Source: Mucilaginibacter gossypiicola (GTDB lineage Bacteria > Bacteroidota > Bacteroidia > Sphingobacteriales > Sphingobacteriaceae). From it: a stretch of 64,000 nucleotides of DNA. Below are positions 26,040 to 37,200 of the stretch, piece after piece. The DNA lies in assembly GCF_900110105.1 (NCBI RefSeq), contig NZ_FOCL01000016.1:86478-150477 (forward strand), read 5' to 3'. Position 1 is the first letter of the stretch, and each line of letters starts with the position of its first letter. The notes under the pieces are model-generated. The model was not told the DNA's origin. It saw nothing but the letters and a program-made list of their open reading frames with translations, and searched no databases. Position numbers and translations under genes: made by a program.

Positions 26040-27230
26040 TTATTTAAGCACTCCCAGCTCCTTACCAACCTTGGTAAATGCTGCAATAGCTTTATCCAAA
26101 TGGTGCATATCATGTGCTGCTGAGATCTGTACCCTGATCCTGGCTTTGCCTTGCGGAACTACAGGGTAGTAAAAACCTATCACATAAATACCTTCCTCAA
26201 GCATTTTTGCAGCAAACTCCTGGGCCAGCTTGGCATCATACAACATCACTGGGACTATAGGATGCACGCCAGGTCTAATGTCAAAACCTGCTTCGGTCAT
26301 TTTTTTACGGAAATATTGCGTATTGGTTTCCAGTTTATCGCGCAGTTCGGTGGTTTCGCTCAGCATATCCAGTACAGCTATTGATGCTCCTGTAATGGCT
26401 GGTGCTAACGTATTCGAGAATAAATACGGACGCGAGCGCTGGCGCAGCATATCAATGATCTCTTTACGGCCAGATGTAAAACCGCCCGACGCGCCACCCA
26501 AAGCTTTGCCCAATGTACCGGTAATGATATCAATCCTGCCCATTACATTATGGTGTTCATGCGTACCACGACCGTTTTTGCCCATAAAGCCAGAGCAATG
26601 GCTTTCGTCGATCATAACAAGCGCATTATACTTATCAGCCAGGTCACAGATCTTATCCAACTGTGCAATAGTACCGTCCATACTGAAAGCACCATCGGTT
26701 ACAATAATGCGGTGACGTAATTCCTGTGTAGCTTTTAATTTTTCTTCCAGGTCGGCCATGTCATCGTGCTTGTAACGGTAACGCTGGGCTTTGCACAGGC
26801 GTACACCGTCAATGATTGAGGCATGGTTCAGTTCGTCAGAAATTATGGCATCCTGATCATTAAATAAAGGTTCAAACACGCCGCCGTTGGCATCAAAAGC
26901 CGCAGCATAAAGGATGGTATCTTCAGTGCCTAAAAAATCGGCTATCTTTTTTTCAAGTTCTTTATGAATATCCTGTGTACCACAGATAAAGCGTACAGAC
27001 GATAAGCCATAGCCATGGGTATCCATAGCAGCTTTGGCAGCTTCAATCACTTTGGCATTGCCCGATAGGCCCAGGTAGTTATTAGCGCAAAAGTTAATTA
27101 CTTCGGCACCGCTTTGTACCGTAATATCGGCACCTTGAGGCGAAGTAATGATCCGTTCTTTTTTGTATAACCCGGCATTTTCAATTTCGGTTAGTTCCTG
27201 CTGTAAAACCGGCTTTAGTGTGTTGTACAT
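26040..27230 (-). CDS. kbl: Glycine C-acetyltransferase (2-amino-3-ketobutyrate CoA ligase)
   Basis: Kbl cleaves 2-amino-3-ketobutyrate with CoA to glycine and acetyl-CoA, the second step of threonine degradation. The 396-residue alpha-oxoamine synthase has PLP lysine Lys242 in TGTLGKALGGASGG, the cofactor-stacking His136 in DELNHASIIDG, and Asp208 in VMIDESHCSGFMG. The N-terminus MYNTLKPVLQQELTEIENAG is characteristic of Kbl and separates it from the related KBL-like BioF and SPT enzymes. The SDR-type threonine dehydrogenase that makes its substrate is encoded at 43925, 17 kb away. It stands alone with its own promoter. Confidence 0.95.
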   Translation of the reverse strand: MYNTLKPVLQQELTEIENAGLYKKERIITSPQGADITVQSGAEVINFCANNYLGLSGNAKVIEAAKAAMDTHGYGLSSVRFICGTQDIHKELEKKIADFLGTEDTILYAAAFDANGGVFEPLFNDQDAIISDELNHASIIDGVRLCKAQRYRYKHDDMADLEEKLKATQELRHRIIVTDGAFSMDGTIAQLDKICDLADKYNALVMIDESHCSGFMGKNGRGTHEHHNVMGRIDIITGTLGKALGGASGGFTSGRKEIIDMLRQRSRPYLFSNTLAPAITGASIAVLDMLSETTELRDKLETNTQYFRKKMTEAGFDIRPGVHPIVPVMLYDAKLAQEFAAKMLEEGIYVIGFYYPVVPQGKARIRVQISAAHDMHHLDKAIAAFTKVGKELGVLK

Positions 27231-27252
27231 AGCGTGCGTGTTTTAAAGGGTA

Positions 27253-27260
27253 CAAAATTA
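27253..27260 (-). promoter_or_regulatory. -7 box TAATTTTG of kbl
   Basis: Exact TAnnTTTG match on the minus strand, 22 bases before the kbl ATG at 27230, in the 130-base divergent gap with the DUF5686 gene. Confidence 0.5.
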
Positions 27261-27360
27261 AGCATTCGCAATCTTTTTGTTGGGTTTATTAAACCTTAAA
27301 TAATTATTAAGTGAATAATAAAACATTTTTAAGCCCTAAAGCATTACACATAAGTAACAT

Positions 27361-29841
27361 ATGAGAAAATATATACTGCTATTAATCACTGCATTCAGCA
27401 TAATAACGGCTTCTGCACAGCAATCACTTTTAACAGGGAAGATCACCGATAAAAACGGACAGGCTATCCCATTTGTTTCTATTTATATCCGTAATTCAAC
27501 CTATGGTACCACCGCTAACGAGAACGGCATCTATCAGCTTAAGCTTAACCCGGGTACTTATAATGTAATTTACCGGTATGTTGGTTATACCGAAAAAATT
27601 GAAGAGGTTACCGTAACAGATCACGACCAGGAACATAATGTACAAATGGCCGATGAGGTATTTGCCACCGATAGGGTAGCCGAAACTTATCGCAAAAATC
27701 GTGACGCTGCTGATACTATTATGAAGCAAGTGCTAAAAAAGCGGAAATATTACATAGAAGAGGCCGCTTCATACTCATGCGCGGTTTATATCAAAGGTGT
27801 ACAAAAGTTACTGAGCGTACCTAAATCACTGCTGGGGCAGGAGGTAAGGAAAACACTCGATCTGGATACAAACGGTCGTGGTATCCTCTATCAATCCGAA
27901 TCATTGTCTGAATACAATTTTCAGAAACCTAATAACGTGCGCGAAATTACTATTGCCAACCGCATGGCGGGCCAGAACACGGCATTTGGCTATAAAAAAG
28001 CATCCGACTTGCAGGCCAATTTTTATCAGAATGTATTTATCATAAACGGATTGGCAACAAGGGGCTTCGTATCGCCGGTTGCGTCATATGGTCCCAGGTT
28101 TTATAATTATAAATTGCTGGGAACCTCTGTTGAGAACGGGCATACTATTCATAAGATCCACGTAACCCCTAAACGCGGGCATGGCCAGTATTTTCAGGGG
28201 GATATTTATGTTGTTGACGGCGACTGGCGAATTTATAGCGTTGACCTGTTTGTTGAAAATAAAACAAGTAACCTCAACCTGGTTGATACTTTGAAGATCA
28301 GGCAGCAATATGTAGCTATTACCGATAGCGTATGGATGCCGGCATCAACCCAATACAGCTTTAAGGGGGCCGTTTTTGGATTTAAATTTGGTGGATATTA
28401 TGCTGCTGTTTATAATAATTATAAAATCAACCCAACTTTTCCCGATAACTTTTTTACCGGTGAGATCCTCAAAATTGACACCGTAGCCAACAGCAAAAAG
28501 CCGGGCTACTGGGCCGATGCAAGACCGATACCCCTAACTGCGTTTGAAGATCGTGATTACAAAAAGAAGGATGCTTTTGAAGAATACAAAAAGACGGATA
28601 CCTACCTGGATTCGCTTCAGCATCATAAAAATCATATTAACTATCCTGGTTACCTGATTTTTGGCTATGCGGCCAGCAATAAAAGCGCAAAGGATTCATT
28701 ATATATCTTCCCGTTTATACAAACCTTTTATTATAATACGGTTGAGGGTTTCGGCATTAACGCCAAGGTGAGTTATATCCGCACCATTGATGATTTTCAT
28801 TCATTGACAATTACACCGGCCTTACGTTATGGTTTCTCCAATAAGATCTTTAGTGCCAACATGGGCATCGACTATAAGAATGACCCTTTCCATAATGCTA
28901 AGTTTTATGCCGATTTTGGGAGCGATGTGCTCGACCTTAATAATGTTGGTACGCGTTCATTGTATTTCAATACGCTGAGTACGCTTTTGAGCGAAAATAA
29001 CTACGTTAAATATTACCGAAGCCACTATGGCGATTTTGGTTATCAGCGCGAAGTGTTAAATGGCGTGTTTTTAAAAGGGGGGCTTTCTTATTCCAGCCGT
29101 TCACAGTTGTATAATACATCTTTCAGTAAGATAAAGGATATTAAAGATCGCCAGTTTACATCAAATAATCCATTAGCTCCGCCGGGTACCCCGGCCGATG
29201 ATCATTCCTTCCTGTTTCCGGATAACCAGGCATTGGTGTTTAACGCGTCGGCCACGTTTACTTTTGATCAGCGGTACGAAACCAGGCCTACAGGTAAGTT
29301 CAACCTGCCTTCAAAATATCCAACCTTAACTGTAAACTACCGCAAAGGATTTAAAAACATCATTGGTTCGGATGTAGATTATGATTTTGCCTCTGTCGAC
29401 CTTTCGCAGGACCATATCCGTGTAGGACTTTCCGGCTATTCATCATTCAAAGTATCAGGCGGCGGATTTTTTAATAACAATACGCTGTATTACATGGATT
29501 ATAACCACTTTTTAGGTAACCAGGGTACCACTTTCGATCCTACCTATGTGGGCAGCTTCCACTTCCTGCCGTTTTATACCTACAGCACCAACGGTGCATT
29601 TTTAGAAGCACATTATCAGCATAACTTTGCAGGTTCGTTATTTAACCGCATCCCGCTGTTAAGAAAATGGAAACTCGAAGAAATCATTGGCGCCAACTAT
29701 CTCACCACAAAAAACAACCGCAATTACCGCGAGTTTTATGTAGGCGTGCAGCGCCTCATTTTCCGGGTTGATTATGGTATATCATATGCCGGCGATAAAA
29801 AATACATCCAGGGCTTCAGGATCTTTTATGGGATAAGATAA
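27361..29841 (+). CDS. DUF5686 outer-membrane protein with carboxypeptidase-like domain
   Basis: The 826-residue protein has a signal peptide (MRKYILLLITAFSIITASAQ), a carboxypeptidase-regulatory-like beta-sandwich at about residues 22-95 (LLTGKITDKNGQAIPFVSIY), and the long DUF5686 region. Its second half has alternating strands rich in aromatic residues, and it ends in YIQGFRIFYGIR, as expected for an outer-membrane barrel recognised by BamA. The family is common in Bacteroidota and lacks a TonB plug; its cargo is unknown. It stands alone: kbl is divergent, and trhO has its own promoter after an inverted repeat. Confidence 0.88.
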   Translation: MRKYILLLITAFSIITASAQQSLLTGKITDKNGQAIPFVSIYIRNSTYGTTANENGIYQLKLNPGTYNVIYRYVGYTEKIEEVTVTDHDQEHNVQMADEVFATDRVAETYRKNRDAADTIMKQVLKKRKYYIEEAASYSCAVYIKGVQKLLSVPKSLLGQEVRKTLDLDTNGRGILYQSESLSEYNFQKPNNVREITIANRMAGQNTAFGYKKASDLQANFYQNVFIINGLATRGFVSPVASYGPRFYNYKLLGTSVENGHTIHKIHVTPKRGHGQYFQGDIYVVDGDWRIYSVDLFVENKTSNLNLVDTLKIRQQYVAITDSVWMPASTQYSFKGAVFGFKFGGYYAAVYNNYKINPTFPDNFFTGEILKIDTVANSKKPGYWADARPIPLTAFEDRDYKKKDAFEEYKKTDTYLDSLQHHKNHINYPGYLIFGYAASNKSAKDSLYIFPFIQTFYYNTVEGFGINAKVSYIRTIDDFHSLTITPALRYGFSNKIFSANMGIDYKNDPFHNAKFYADFGSDVLDLNNVGTRSLYFNTLSTLLSENNYVKYYRSHYGDFGYQREVLNGVFLKGGLSYSSRSQLYNTSFSKIKDIKDRQFTSNNPLAPPGTPADDHSFLFPDNQALVFNASATFTFDQRYETRPTGKFNLPSKYPTLTVNYRKGFKNIIGSDVDYDFASVDLSQDHIRVGLSGYSSFKVSGGGFFNNNTLYYMDYNHFLGNQGTTFDPTYVGSFHFLPFYTYSTNGAFLEAHYQHNFAGSLFNRIPLLRKWKLEEIIGANYLTTKNNRNYREFYVGVQRLIFRVDYGISYAGDKKYIQGFRIFYGIR

Positions 29842-29852
29842 TTTGGGAGGAT

Positions 29853-29929
29853 GAGTGGTTGATTAGGTGAATGGTTGATTGGGTTTGATATTTTTAGATC
29901 TGCAACCACTCACCTAATCAACCATTCAA
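29853..29929. repeat. Inverted repeat after the DUF5686 gene, family D
   Basis: The arm GAGTGGTTGATTAGGTGAATGGTT (29853-29876) pairs nearly perfectly with AACCACTCACCTAATCAACCATTC (29903 on), across a T-rich loop; each is cited here only as its outline. Related motifs, AACCACTCACTTAATCAACC and AACCACTCACCTAA, recur at 45429-45470. It may end DUF5686 transcription. Confidence 0.65.
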
Positions 29930-29947
29930 CTATTCACTAAAAATTCT

Positions 29948-29955
29948 TAAATTTG
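29948..29955 (+). promoter_or_regulatory. -7 box TAAATTTG of trhO
   Basis: Exact TAnnTTTG match, 42 bases upstream of the trhO ATG at 29998. Confidence 0.45.
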
Positions 29956-29997
29956 CGCCGCTCATTTAACACTGTTTGCAGCAGTATCAATGATTTT

Positions 29998-30954
29998 ATG
30001 GAAATGTATAATACCCTACTATATTATTGTTATTCAACAATAGCTAATGCGGAGCAATTTGCTGCCGATCATTTAAAATTTTGTAAAAGCTTAGGTTTAA
30101 CTGGCCGCATTATCGTGGCCGACGAAGGGCTAAACGGCACCGTTTCGGGTTCTGTTGAGGCCTGCAAAACCTATATGGATACCGTACATGCCGACGAACG
30201 TTTCGCCAAAACCGAGTTTAAAATTGATGAGGTAGATACGCCATCATTTGTTAAAATGCATGTGCGTTATAAATCAGAGATCGTACACTCTGGCCTGCGT
30301 GATCCTAATGTCATCGACCCAAAACAAAAAACCGGCAAACACCTGGAGCCAAAAGAATTTTTGGCCATGAAAGACAGGGATGATGTTGTTGTATTGGACG
30401 TTCGTTCAAACTACGAGCACTCATTAGGCAAGTTCAAAAACGCGGTAACGCTTGATATCGATAATTTCCGTGACTTTCCGGACATGATCAATCAGCTGGC
30501 ACAATATAAGGATAAAAAGATCCTGACTTATTGCACCGGCGGTATCAAATGCGAAAAAGCATCTGCCTTGTTGTTGCATGAAGGTTTTCCTGAAGTGTAT
30601 CAGTTGCACGGCGGTATCATTAAATATGGTAAGGAAGCCGGTGGTGAGGATTTTGAGGGCAAATGCTATGTGTTTGATAACCGCCTTTCGGTTGATGTGA
30701 ATAGCGTGAACCCGGTTGTTATATCAACCTGTTTAAATTGCGGCAAAACCACACCAAAAATGATCAATTGCGCCAATCCTGAGTGTAATGAGCATTTTAC
30801 CCAGTGCGACGAATGCGGAACTGCTATGGATGGCTGCTGTAGCGATGCTTGTAAAGAGCATCCACGCAAACGTGTTTATGATGGCACCGGTTACTATGTA
30901 AAAGTGCCACAACCGGTAAATGTGAGTAAAAACAAATTGCAGCCAATAGTTTAA
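29998..30954 (+). CDS. trhO: tRNA uridine(34) 5-hydroxylase (rhodanese-related)
   Basis: TrhO (YceA) makes 5-hydroxyuridine at the wobble position of tRNAs using O2. The ATG at 29998 gives 318 residues (MEMYNTLLYYCYSTIANAEQ), matching the family start; the open frame extends 15 codons further from a TTG. The N-terminal domain carries VADEGLNGTVSGS. The central rhodanese domain has LDVRSNYEHSLGKF and the active Cys179 in LTYCTGGIKCEKAS, the same position as in E. coli. A C-terminal Cys-rich knuckle (CLNCGKTTPKMINC, then CDECGTAMDGCCSDAC) is the metal-binding extension found in many homologues. A terminator follows. Confidence 0.94.
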   Translation: MEMYNTLLYYCYSTIANAEQFAADHLKFCKSLGLTGRIIVADEGLNGTVSGSVEACKTYMDTVHADERFAKTEFKIDEVDTPSFVKMHVRYKSEIVHSGLRDPNVIDPKQKTGKHLEPKEFLAMKDRDDVVVLDVRSNYEHSLGKFKNAVTLDIDNFRDFPDMINQLAQYKDKKILTYCTGGIKCEKASALLLHEGFPEVYQLHGGIIKYGKEAGGEDFEGKCYVFDNRLSVDVNSVNPVVISTCLNCGKTTPKMINCANPECNEHFTQCDECGTAMDGCCSDACKEHPRKRVYDGTGYYVKVPQPVNVSKNKLQPIV

Positions 30955-30980
30955 TAGCTGTGGCAGCAAAAATTATATAA

Positions 30981-31006
30981 GGCTTACCCTAAGGGTAGGC
31001 TTTTTT
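30981..31006 (+). terminator. Intrinsic terminator after trhO
   Basis: GCTTACCC (30982-30989), TAA, GGGTAGGC (to 31000), then TTTTTT. The stem has one G-U pair and starts 27 bases after the stop codon. Confidence 0.85.
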
Positions 31007-31055
31007 ATTTTGTCGGGTACAAATATTATTTTAGTAAACTGAGCCGCTACATTCT

Positions 31056-33950
31056 ATGCGTAAAACCCTGTGTATTTTTATCGTTCTTGTCCTTATATCG
31101 GTTTGGCCGGCATGGTCGGTAGATATTAAAAGTGTAGGTGTTCCCTATATTCAAAACTACACCAAGGCAACGTATCAGTTTGGTAACCAAAACTGGTCGG
31201 TAACGCGCGATGAGCACGATATCATGTATTTTGGTAATGCCGAAGGCTTGTTGACTTTTGATGGTAAGTACTGGCAGCAATACCATATGCCCAATGGCTT
31301 AATAGTACGCTCGGTTAGTGCTGATGGTAAAGGAAAGGTTTATGCCGGCGGATACGGTGAGTTTGGCTACTGGCGTAATGATAGTAAGGGCATTTTAAAA
31401 TATACTTCACTCGTTAGCCTGGTACCTAAAAGCTTTTTGCCGGTAACTGAAGAGATCTGGAAAATATATTGCGATAACGACAGGGTACTTTTCCAATCGT
31501 TCGGTGCTATATATATTTATTCAGAAGGTAAAATTGAGGTAGTCAATACGCATAAGCCATATTTGTTCCTTTTTAAAAGCGGCAGCCGCTTTTTTGCAGA
31601 GCAATTAACTAAAGGCCTTTTTGAGCTTAAAGGCTCAAAGCTTGAATATATTGAAGGCAGCGGTATTTTAGGTGCAAGCGGTGTATTATCTATTTTGCCT
31701 TTTCAGCATGGCAAATATCTCATCGGCACGGCAAAAAACGGTTTGTTTATTTACGATGGCAAAACGGTTAAGCCATGGGCCAATCAGGCTAACGATTTTT
31801 TAACAACCTACCAGCTAAATAATGGTGCGGCTATAGCGAATAAATATTTTGCTTACGGTACCATCCTGAATGGTATTGTGATTATTGATACCGCAGGGCG
31901 TGTAGTGCAGCATATCAATAAAGCAAGCGGTATGCAAAACAATACCGTGTTGAGCCTTTATACTGATGCCGGGCAAAACCTTTGGGCGGGGCTTGATAAT
32001 GGTATCGACAGGATAGAGGTTAATTCGCCCCTGTATTTTTATTTCGATAAAACGGGCAAATTTGGTACGGTTTATTCCAGTATTATTTTTGATAAAAAGA
32101 TCTATCTGGGTACCAACCAGGGCTTATTTTATAGCGATTGGCTGCCTGATAGCCATAACAGCCCTTTTCAAACTTTTGATTTTAAGCTTATCCCTGGCTC
32201 ACAGGGGCAGGTATGGGATTTGTCGTTACAGGATAACAGGTTACTTTGCGGCCATAATGACGGCACATACCAGGTAAACGGAGCTTCGATAAAAAAGATC
32301 TCGGATGTAACAGGCGGCTGGACCATCAAGAAAATGGCTCCTGATGCGCTGATGCAGGGCACCTATACAGGTTTGGTTATTTACCGTAAAGACCCCGCAG
32401 GGAATTGGCAATATAGCCACAAACTGACAGGGTTTAGTGAACCATCCCGTTACGTGGAACGCGATGCTAAAGGCCAGATCTGGGTGAGCCATGCCTATAA
32501 AGGCATATACAAACTTACTTTAAGCGCAGATCAGCGCACCGTAATATCACATGTTTATTACGACAGGAAGCATGGATTGCCGGGTAGCTACAATATCAAC
32601 GTATTTGACCTCGATAACCGCATCGTTTTTTCTTCAGATTCGGGCTTTTACGTTTATGACGATATCACCGACAGGTTTTATAAATATCAGCAGCTAAACA
32701 ACAAGCTCGGGACATTTGCAACCTCAAGCAAAATCATCAAGGCTATCGGAAAAAAATATTGGTTTATTAACCAGGGGAGGGTTGGTTTGGCAGATATGTC
32801 TGTTCCTGGTAAGCTAACTATTGATACCAACAGGTTTTCTATCCTGAACGGACAGATGGTGCAGCACTACGAAACCATCAATCGTATCAACAATTCAACC
32901 TACTTAATAAGTGTTGATGATGGGTTTGTAATATTGAACGATGCCGATGCGCAACTGCCCAATACCATCAAAATACCCGACGTTTTGATCAGGAGGATAG
33001 AGAATGTTACCGATAAGGTGTCGTTAATAAGTGAAGCAGCAGAGGATAGCAATAACATTGAAATACCTTATGCCGAAAATAACATCCGCATAAGCTATTC
33101 TTTGCCCTACTATACGCAAGCTAAAATCAGGTTTCAATATTACCTGGAAGGATACTCGCATCAATGGAGCGAGTGGACACCGCAAAGCCAAAAGGAGTTT
33201 ACCAATCTTAACCAGGGTACCTATAATTTCAAGGTGCGGGCCAAGATCAATGATCAGTATCAATCGGCTGTTTCAACAATAACCTTCACCGTATTGCCGC
33301 CATGGTATGCCGGTAAAATAGCCATGGTGTTTTATGTGTTGCTGGCGGTATTATTGTTTTATTTGATAAGGTACTACTACGGGCTGAAATTGAAGAAGCA
33401 TCAGCAGCAGATTCAGCAAAAACTGCAAAAGGAAAAGGAAGAATTTTTGAAGCAGGAGGCCGTAGCCAATGAGCAGCATATCATCAGTATAAAAAATGAA
33501 CAGCTTCAGGCCGATTTGGCCAGCAAGAGCCGGGAGCTTGCTAACTCGGCCATGAACATTGTTTACAAAAATGAGTTGCTGCAAAAGATAAGCGACGAGC
33601 TAACCCACCTGAAAGGAGGAGATGGTAAGAAACTTGCCGACGAGCAATTGCGCCGCATCCAGAAAGTGATTGATGAAGGCATGAGCGATGACCGCGACTG
33701 GAATATTTTTGAAACCAGTTTTAACGAAGCCCACGAAAATTTCTTTAAAAAACTGAAAGCCGGTCACCCCGACCTGGTACCTAATGACCTTAAATTATGT
33801 GCCTACCTGCGCATGAACATGAGCAGTAAAGAGATGGCATCTCTCTTGAATATTTCACTGCGTGGCGTGGAAATCAGGCGCTATCGATTACGTAAAAAGC
33901 TCAATTTAGAGCATGATAAAAATCTCACAGAGTTTCTCATCGAGCTATAA
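31056..33950 (+). CDS. Periplasmic sensor / LuxR-type HTH regulator of the glycan locus
   Basis: The 964-residue protein has a signal peptide (MRKTLCIFIVLVLISVWPAWS), then about 700 residues of beta-propeller repeats of the Reg_prop type (for example AGYGEFGYW, LYTDAGQNLWAGLDNGI, VSHAYKGIYKL). A Y_Y_Y domain follows (RFQYYLEGYSHQWSEW, NLNQGTYNFKVRA). A membrane segment (KIAMVFYVLLAVLLFYLI) leads to a coiled coil and a C-terminal helix-turn-helix (MSSKEMASLLNISLRGVEIR, RYRLRKKL). It therefore resembles a hybrid two-component sensor without the kinase: periplasmic glycan binding linked directly to a DNA-binding domain. It sits just before susC and most likely controls the locus. Confidence 0.9.
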   Translation: MRKTLCIFIVLVLISVWPAWSVDIKSVGVPYIQNYTKATYQFGNQNWSVTRDEHDIMYFGNAEGLLTFDGKYWQQYHMPNGLIVRSVSADGKGKVYAGGYGEFGYWRNDSKGILKYTSLVSLVPKSFLPVTEEIWKIYCDNDRVLFQSFGAIYIYSEGKIEVVNTHKPYLFLFKSGSRFFAEQLTKGLFELKGSKLEYIEGSGILGASGVLSILPFQHGKYLIGTAKNGLFIYDGKTVKPWANQANDFLTTYQLNNGAAIANKYFAYGTILNGIVIIDTAGRVVQHINKASGMQNNTVLSLYTDAGQNLWAGLDNGIDRIEVNSPLYFYFDKTGKFGTVYSSIIFDKKIYLGTNQGLFYSDWLPDSHNSPFQTFDFKLIPGSQGQVWDLSLQDNRLLCGHNDGTYQVNGASIKKISDVTGGWTIKKMAPDALMQGTYTGLVIYRKDPAGNWQYSHKLTGFSEPSRYVERDAKGQIWVSHAYKGIYKLTLSADQRTVISHVYYDRKHGLPGSYNINVFDLDNRIVFSSDSGFYVYDDITDRFYKYQQLNNKLGTFATSSKIIKAIGKKYWFINQGRVGLADMSVPGKLTIDTNRFSILNGQMVQHYETINRINNSTYLISVDDGFVILNDADAQLPNTIKIPDVLIRRIENVTDKVSLISEAAEDSNNIEIPYAENNIRISYSLPYYTQAKIRFQYYLEGYSHQWSEWTPQSQKEFTNLNQGTYNFKVRAKINDQYQSAVSTITFTVLPPWYAGKIAMVFYVLLAVLLFYLIRYYYGLKLKKHQQQIQQKLQKEKEEFLKQEAVANEQHIISIKNEQLQADLASKSRELANSAMNIVYKNELLQKISDELTHLKGGDGKKLADEQLRRIQKVIDEGMSDDRDWNIFETSFNEAHENFFKKLKAGHPDLVPNDLKLCAYLRMNMSSKEMASLLNISLRGVEIRRYRLRKKLNLEHDKNLTEFLIEL

Positions 33951-34042
33951 CACTACATCATTACCTCTCATAGCCCTGTTTTATTGTAATCAGGTAAAAC
34001 GATAAACTGTAGTATTTGAGACATCCATAATCATGTTTTAAT

Positions 34043-34059
34043 CACTTGACTGTCATGTG
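34043..34059. promoter_or_regulatory. Imperfect palindrome upstream of susC
   Basis: CACTTGACTGTCATGTG has 7-base arms with one mismatch around a three-base centre. It lies in the 260-base gap between the regulator and susC, a natural place for the regulator's site. No other evidence supports it. Confidence 0.3.
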
Positions 34060-34210
34060 AATAAAAAAAACAAAACAGCCGCTTGAGAAAGTTGTTGTTT
34101 TGTGATGTATTAATGTTGAGTTACATTATTTGTTAAACGCTGATTATCTGTACAGCTTTGCAAATCAATAAACCAATTATTTTTTCAATCCGTATTATTT
34201 ATTAACCACT

Positions 34211-37200
34211 ATGAAAAGAATTTTTACTATTTCAGGGTTGATGTTGTTACTGTTACTTTGTTATGACGCGGCGTTTGCACAAAACGTTACAATAAAAGGT
34301 AAAATAACTGACGGCAAAACAGGCGAGGCTTTAATAGGCGTGTCTGTTTCAGTTAAAGGAACAACAATAGGTACCCAAACAGATGTAAACGGAGCTTTTA
34401 CACTTAAAACCCCAGGCAATGCAACTTTATCAGTTGCTTATATAGGTTATGCCACCCAGGAGGTAGCCGTTAACGGGCAAACAACCATAAACGTAGCCCT
34501 TCAGCCACAAACCAACGAATTGCAGCAAGTAGTTGTTATCGGTTACGGCACCCAGCGAAAGCTTGACGTTACCGGTTCGATAGCTACTGTTAAAGGTGCC
34601 GATGTTGCCAAACAGGCGTCGCCAAATGCATTAAGCGGTTTACAGGGTAAAGTATCAGGCGTACAAATCACCAACAACGGCACACCAGGCAAGTCGCCGG
34701 ATATCACCATTCGTGGTTTAGGTACTATTTATGGTAATACTAAACCTCTGTTTGTTGTTGATGGTGTTTGGTACGATGATATCAGCTTCCTTAACCCGCA
34801 GGATATTGAAAGCTTCAGCATTTTGAAAGATGCATCAAGTACAGCTATCTACGGTATCCGCGCAGCCAACGGTGTAGTTTTAATCGGAACAAAACGTGGT
34901 ACAAAAGGTAAACCGGTTATTAATTATAACGGTTATGTAGGTCTGCAGGCTGTTACCAACCAGGTAAAAATGGCCAATGCCAATGAATATGCCACAGCAG
35001 TGAATGAGCTTTCGGCATTAAACGGGGGCGACCCTGTATTCAGCAATCCTTCATCATACGGTAAAGGAACTGACTGGTATAAACAAATATTGCGCAAAGC
35101 ATTTACTACAAACCATGAGGCTTCAATAAGCGGTGGTACCGATAAGTACACTTACAACTATTCATTTGGTTATCTTAATCAGGATGGTTTAGCTAAAACA
35201 AATAATTATCAGCGCTACACAGTTCATTTGTCAAATGATTTTAAGCCAACTAAAAACTTAAAATTCGGTTATACAGCAAGTGGCTTGTCTGATGTGTCGC
35301 GTGATGTTAACAGCGATATTTTCCACCAGTTATTTGGCGCGGCACCTACACTGCCTGTACGTAAAGCAGATGGTAGTTATGGTGACCCTAATGATTATGG
35401 CACCGGCGACGGCAATAACTATAACCCGCAGGCCACTATCGATTTCTTTAATCAGCGTACAAAAAACAAGCGTTTTACCTATAACGCTTATGGCGAGGTT
35501 ACCTTCCTTAAAAACTTTAAATTTAAGTCAAGCTTTGGCGGCGATATCAGCCAAAATGAAGTAAGGGGATATTCTCCTCAATACTTTGCTACCTTAAAAC
35601 AACAGAGCAATAAAACTAATTTAGATATCAACCATACTGACGTACGTAACTGGATTTGGGAGAATACCCTTACCTATGATGTTAAAATAAAAGATCATAA
35701 AATTACCGCCCTGGTAGGTTATAGTGCACAAAATAACCAAACCAAGCAAATAGATGGAAAGGCCGATTATGTACCGTATGTAAAAAACGGCAGCATCAGG
35801 AGCTCATTCCCGGATACAACCAATGTAAATTACTTTGCTACTCCGGGCAGCCAGATCCATACCCGCGCGTTATCGCAGTTTGCCCGTGTTAATTACTCGT
35901 TCAGAGATAAATATTTATTGAACGCTTCTATTCGTCGTGATGGTGCTTCTCAGTTTTATGGAGACCACACTTATGGATATTTCCCTTCGGTTGGTGCTGG
36001 CTGGATAATTACCAACGAGGAGTTCATGAAAGATCAAAAAGTATTCAGCAATCTGAAACTACGCGGAAGCTGGGGTAAAGTTGGTAACTCAGGTGTGCCA
36101 ATTAACCCAACTGTACAGGTTATCGCAACAGATCCATACCTGACAGGTTTATTTGGTAACCCGCTTACACTTTACCCGGGTGCAAGTATCAACTCAATAG
36201 TACCTCCATCTATCGTTTGGGAAAAAACAGTATCATCTGATTTTGGTTTAGAAGGCGGCTTGCTTGAAAATAAATTAACTTTTGAAGCCGATTATTACAA
36301 CAGGGAAACCCAGGATGCTATTTTCGCAATCCCGGTTGCAGGTTCATTGGGTACAGTTAACAGCTCATTGATAGGCAACCAGGCAAGTATCCAAAACAGG
36401 GGATGGGAGTTTTCATTAGGTTGGAAAGATAATCCATCTAAAGATTTCAATTACAGTATCAGTGCTAATATTGGTATCAACAATAATAAAGTACTTAATG
36501 TTGTAACCGGCCAAAACCCTATTTATGACGGTGGCGAAGGTATTGCCAACGGCGCATTAGCTACCCGCACAGTGGTTGGCCAGCCAATAGGCCAGTTTTA
36601 TGGTTACAAAGTAACAGGTATTTTCCAGACAGCTGCACAGGTTGCCGCCTCAAAACAAACAGGAGCGGCCCCCGGCGATTTCATTTACCAGGATACCAAT
36701 AACGATGGTATACTGGATAGCCGCGACCGTGTAGCTTTAGGTAGCCCGCTGCCAAAATATAACTATGGCTTAAATACTTCATTCACTTACAAAAACTTCG
36801 ACCTTGCGTTAGACTTTCAGGGCGTTGCCGGCGTAAGTGTTTATAACGCCAATATCGCCTACCGCTTTGGTAATGAAAACTTCACTCAGGACTTTTATGA
36901 ACACCGCTGGCATGGCGCTGGTACTTCAAATACCTACCCTTCGGTAAATGTTGGTAAAAATAGCAATGCTGCCCCTAACTCTTTCTATGTTGAAAGTGGT
37001 GCTTACTTCAGGATGAGGAATGCGCAGTTGGGTTACACCATCCCGGGCGACTTCCTGAAGAAACTGAATATTTCAAAAGTAAGGATCTATGCAAATGCAC
37101 AAAATGCAATTAACCTGTTTGGTTACAAAGGCTTCTCGCCAGAAATTGGTGGCGATGTAGGCAGCAGAGGTATCGATGCAAGTGTGTATCCTTTGTTTGC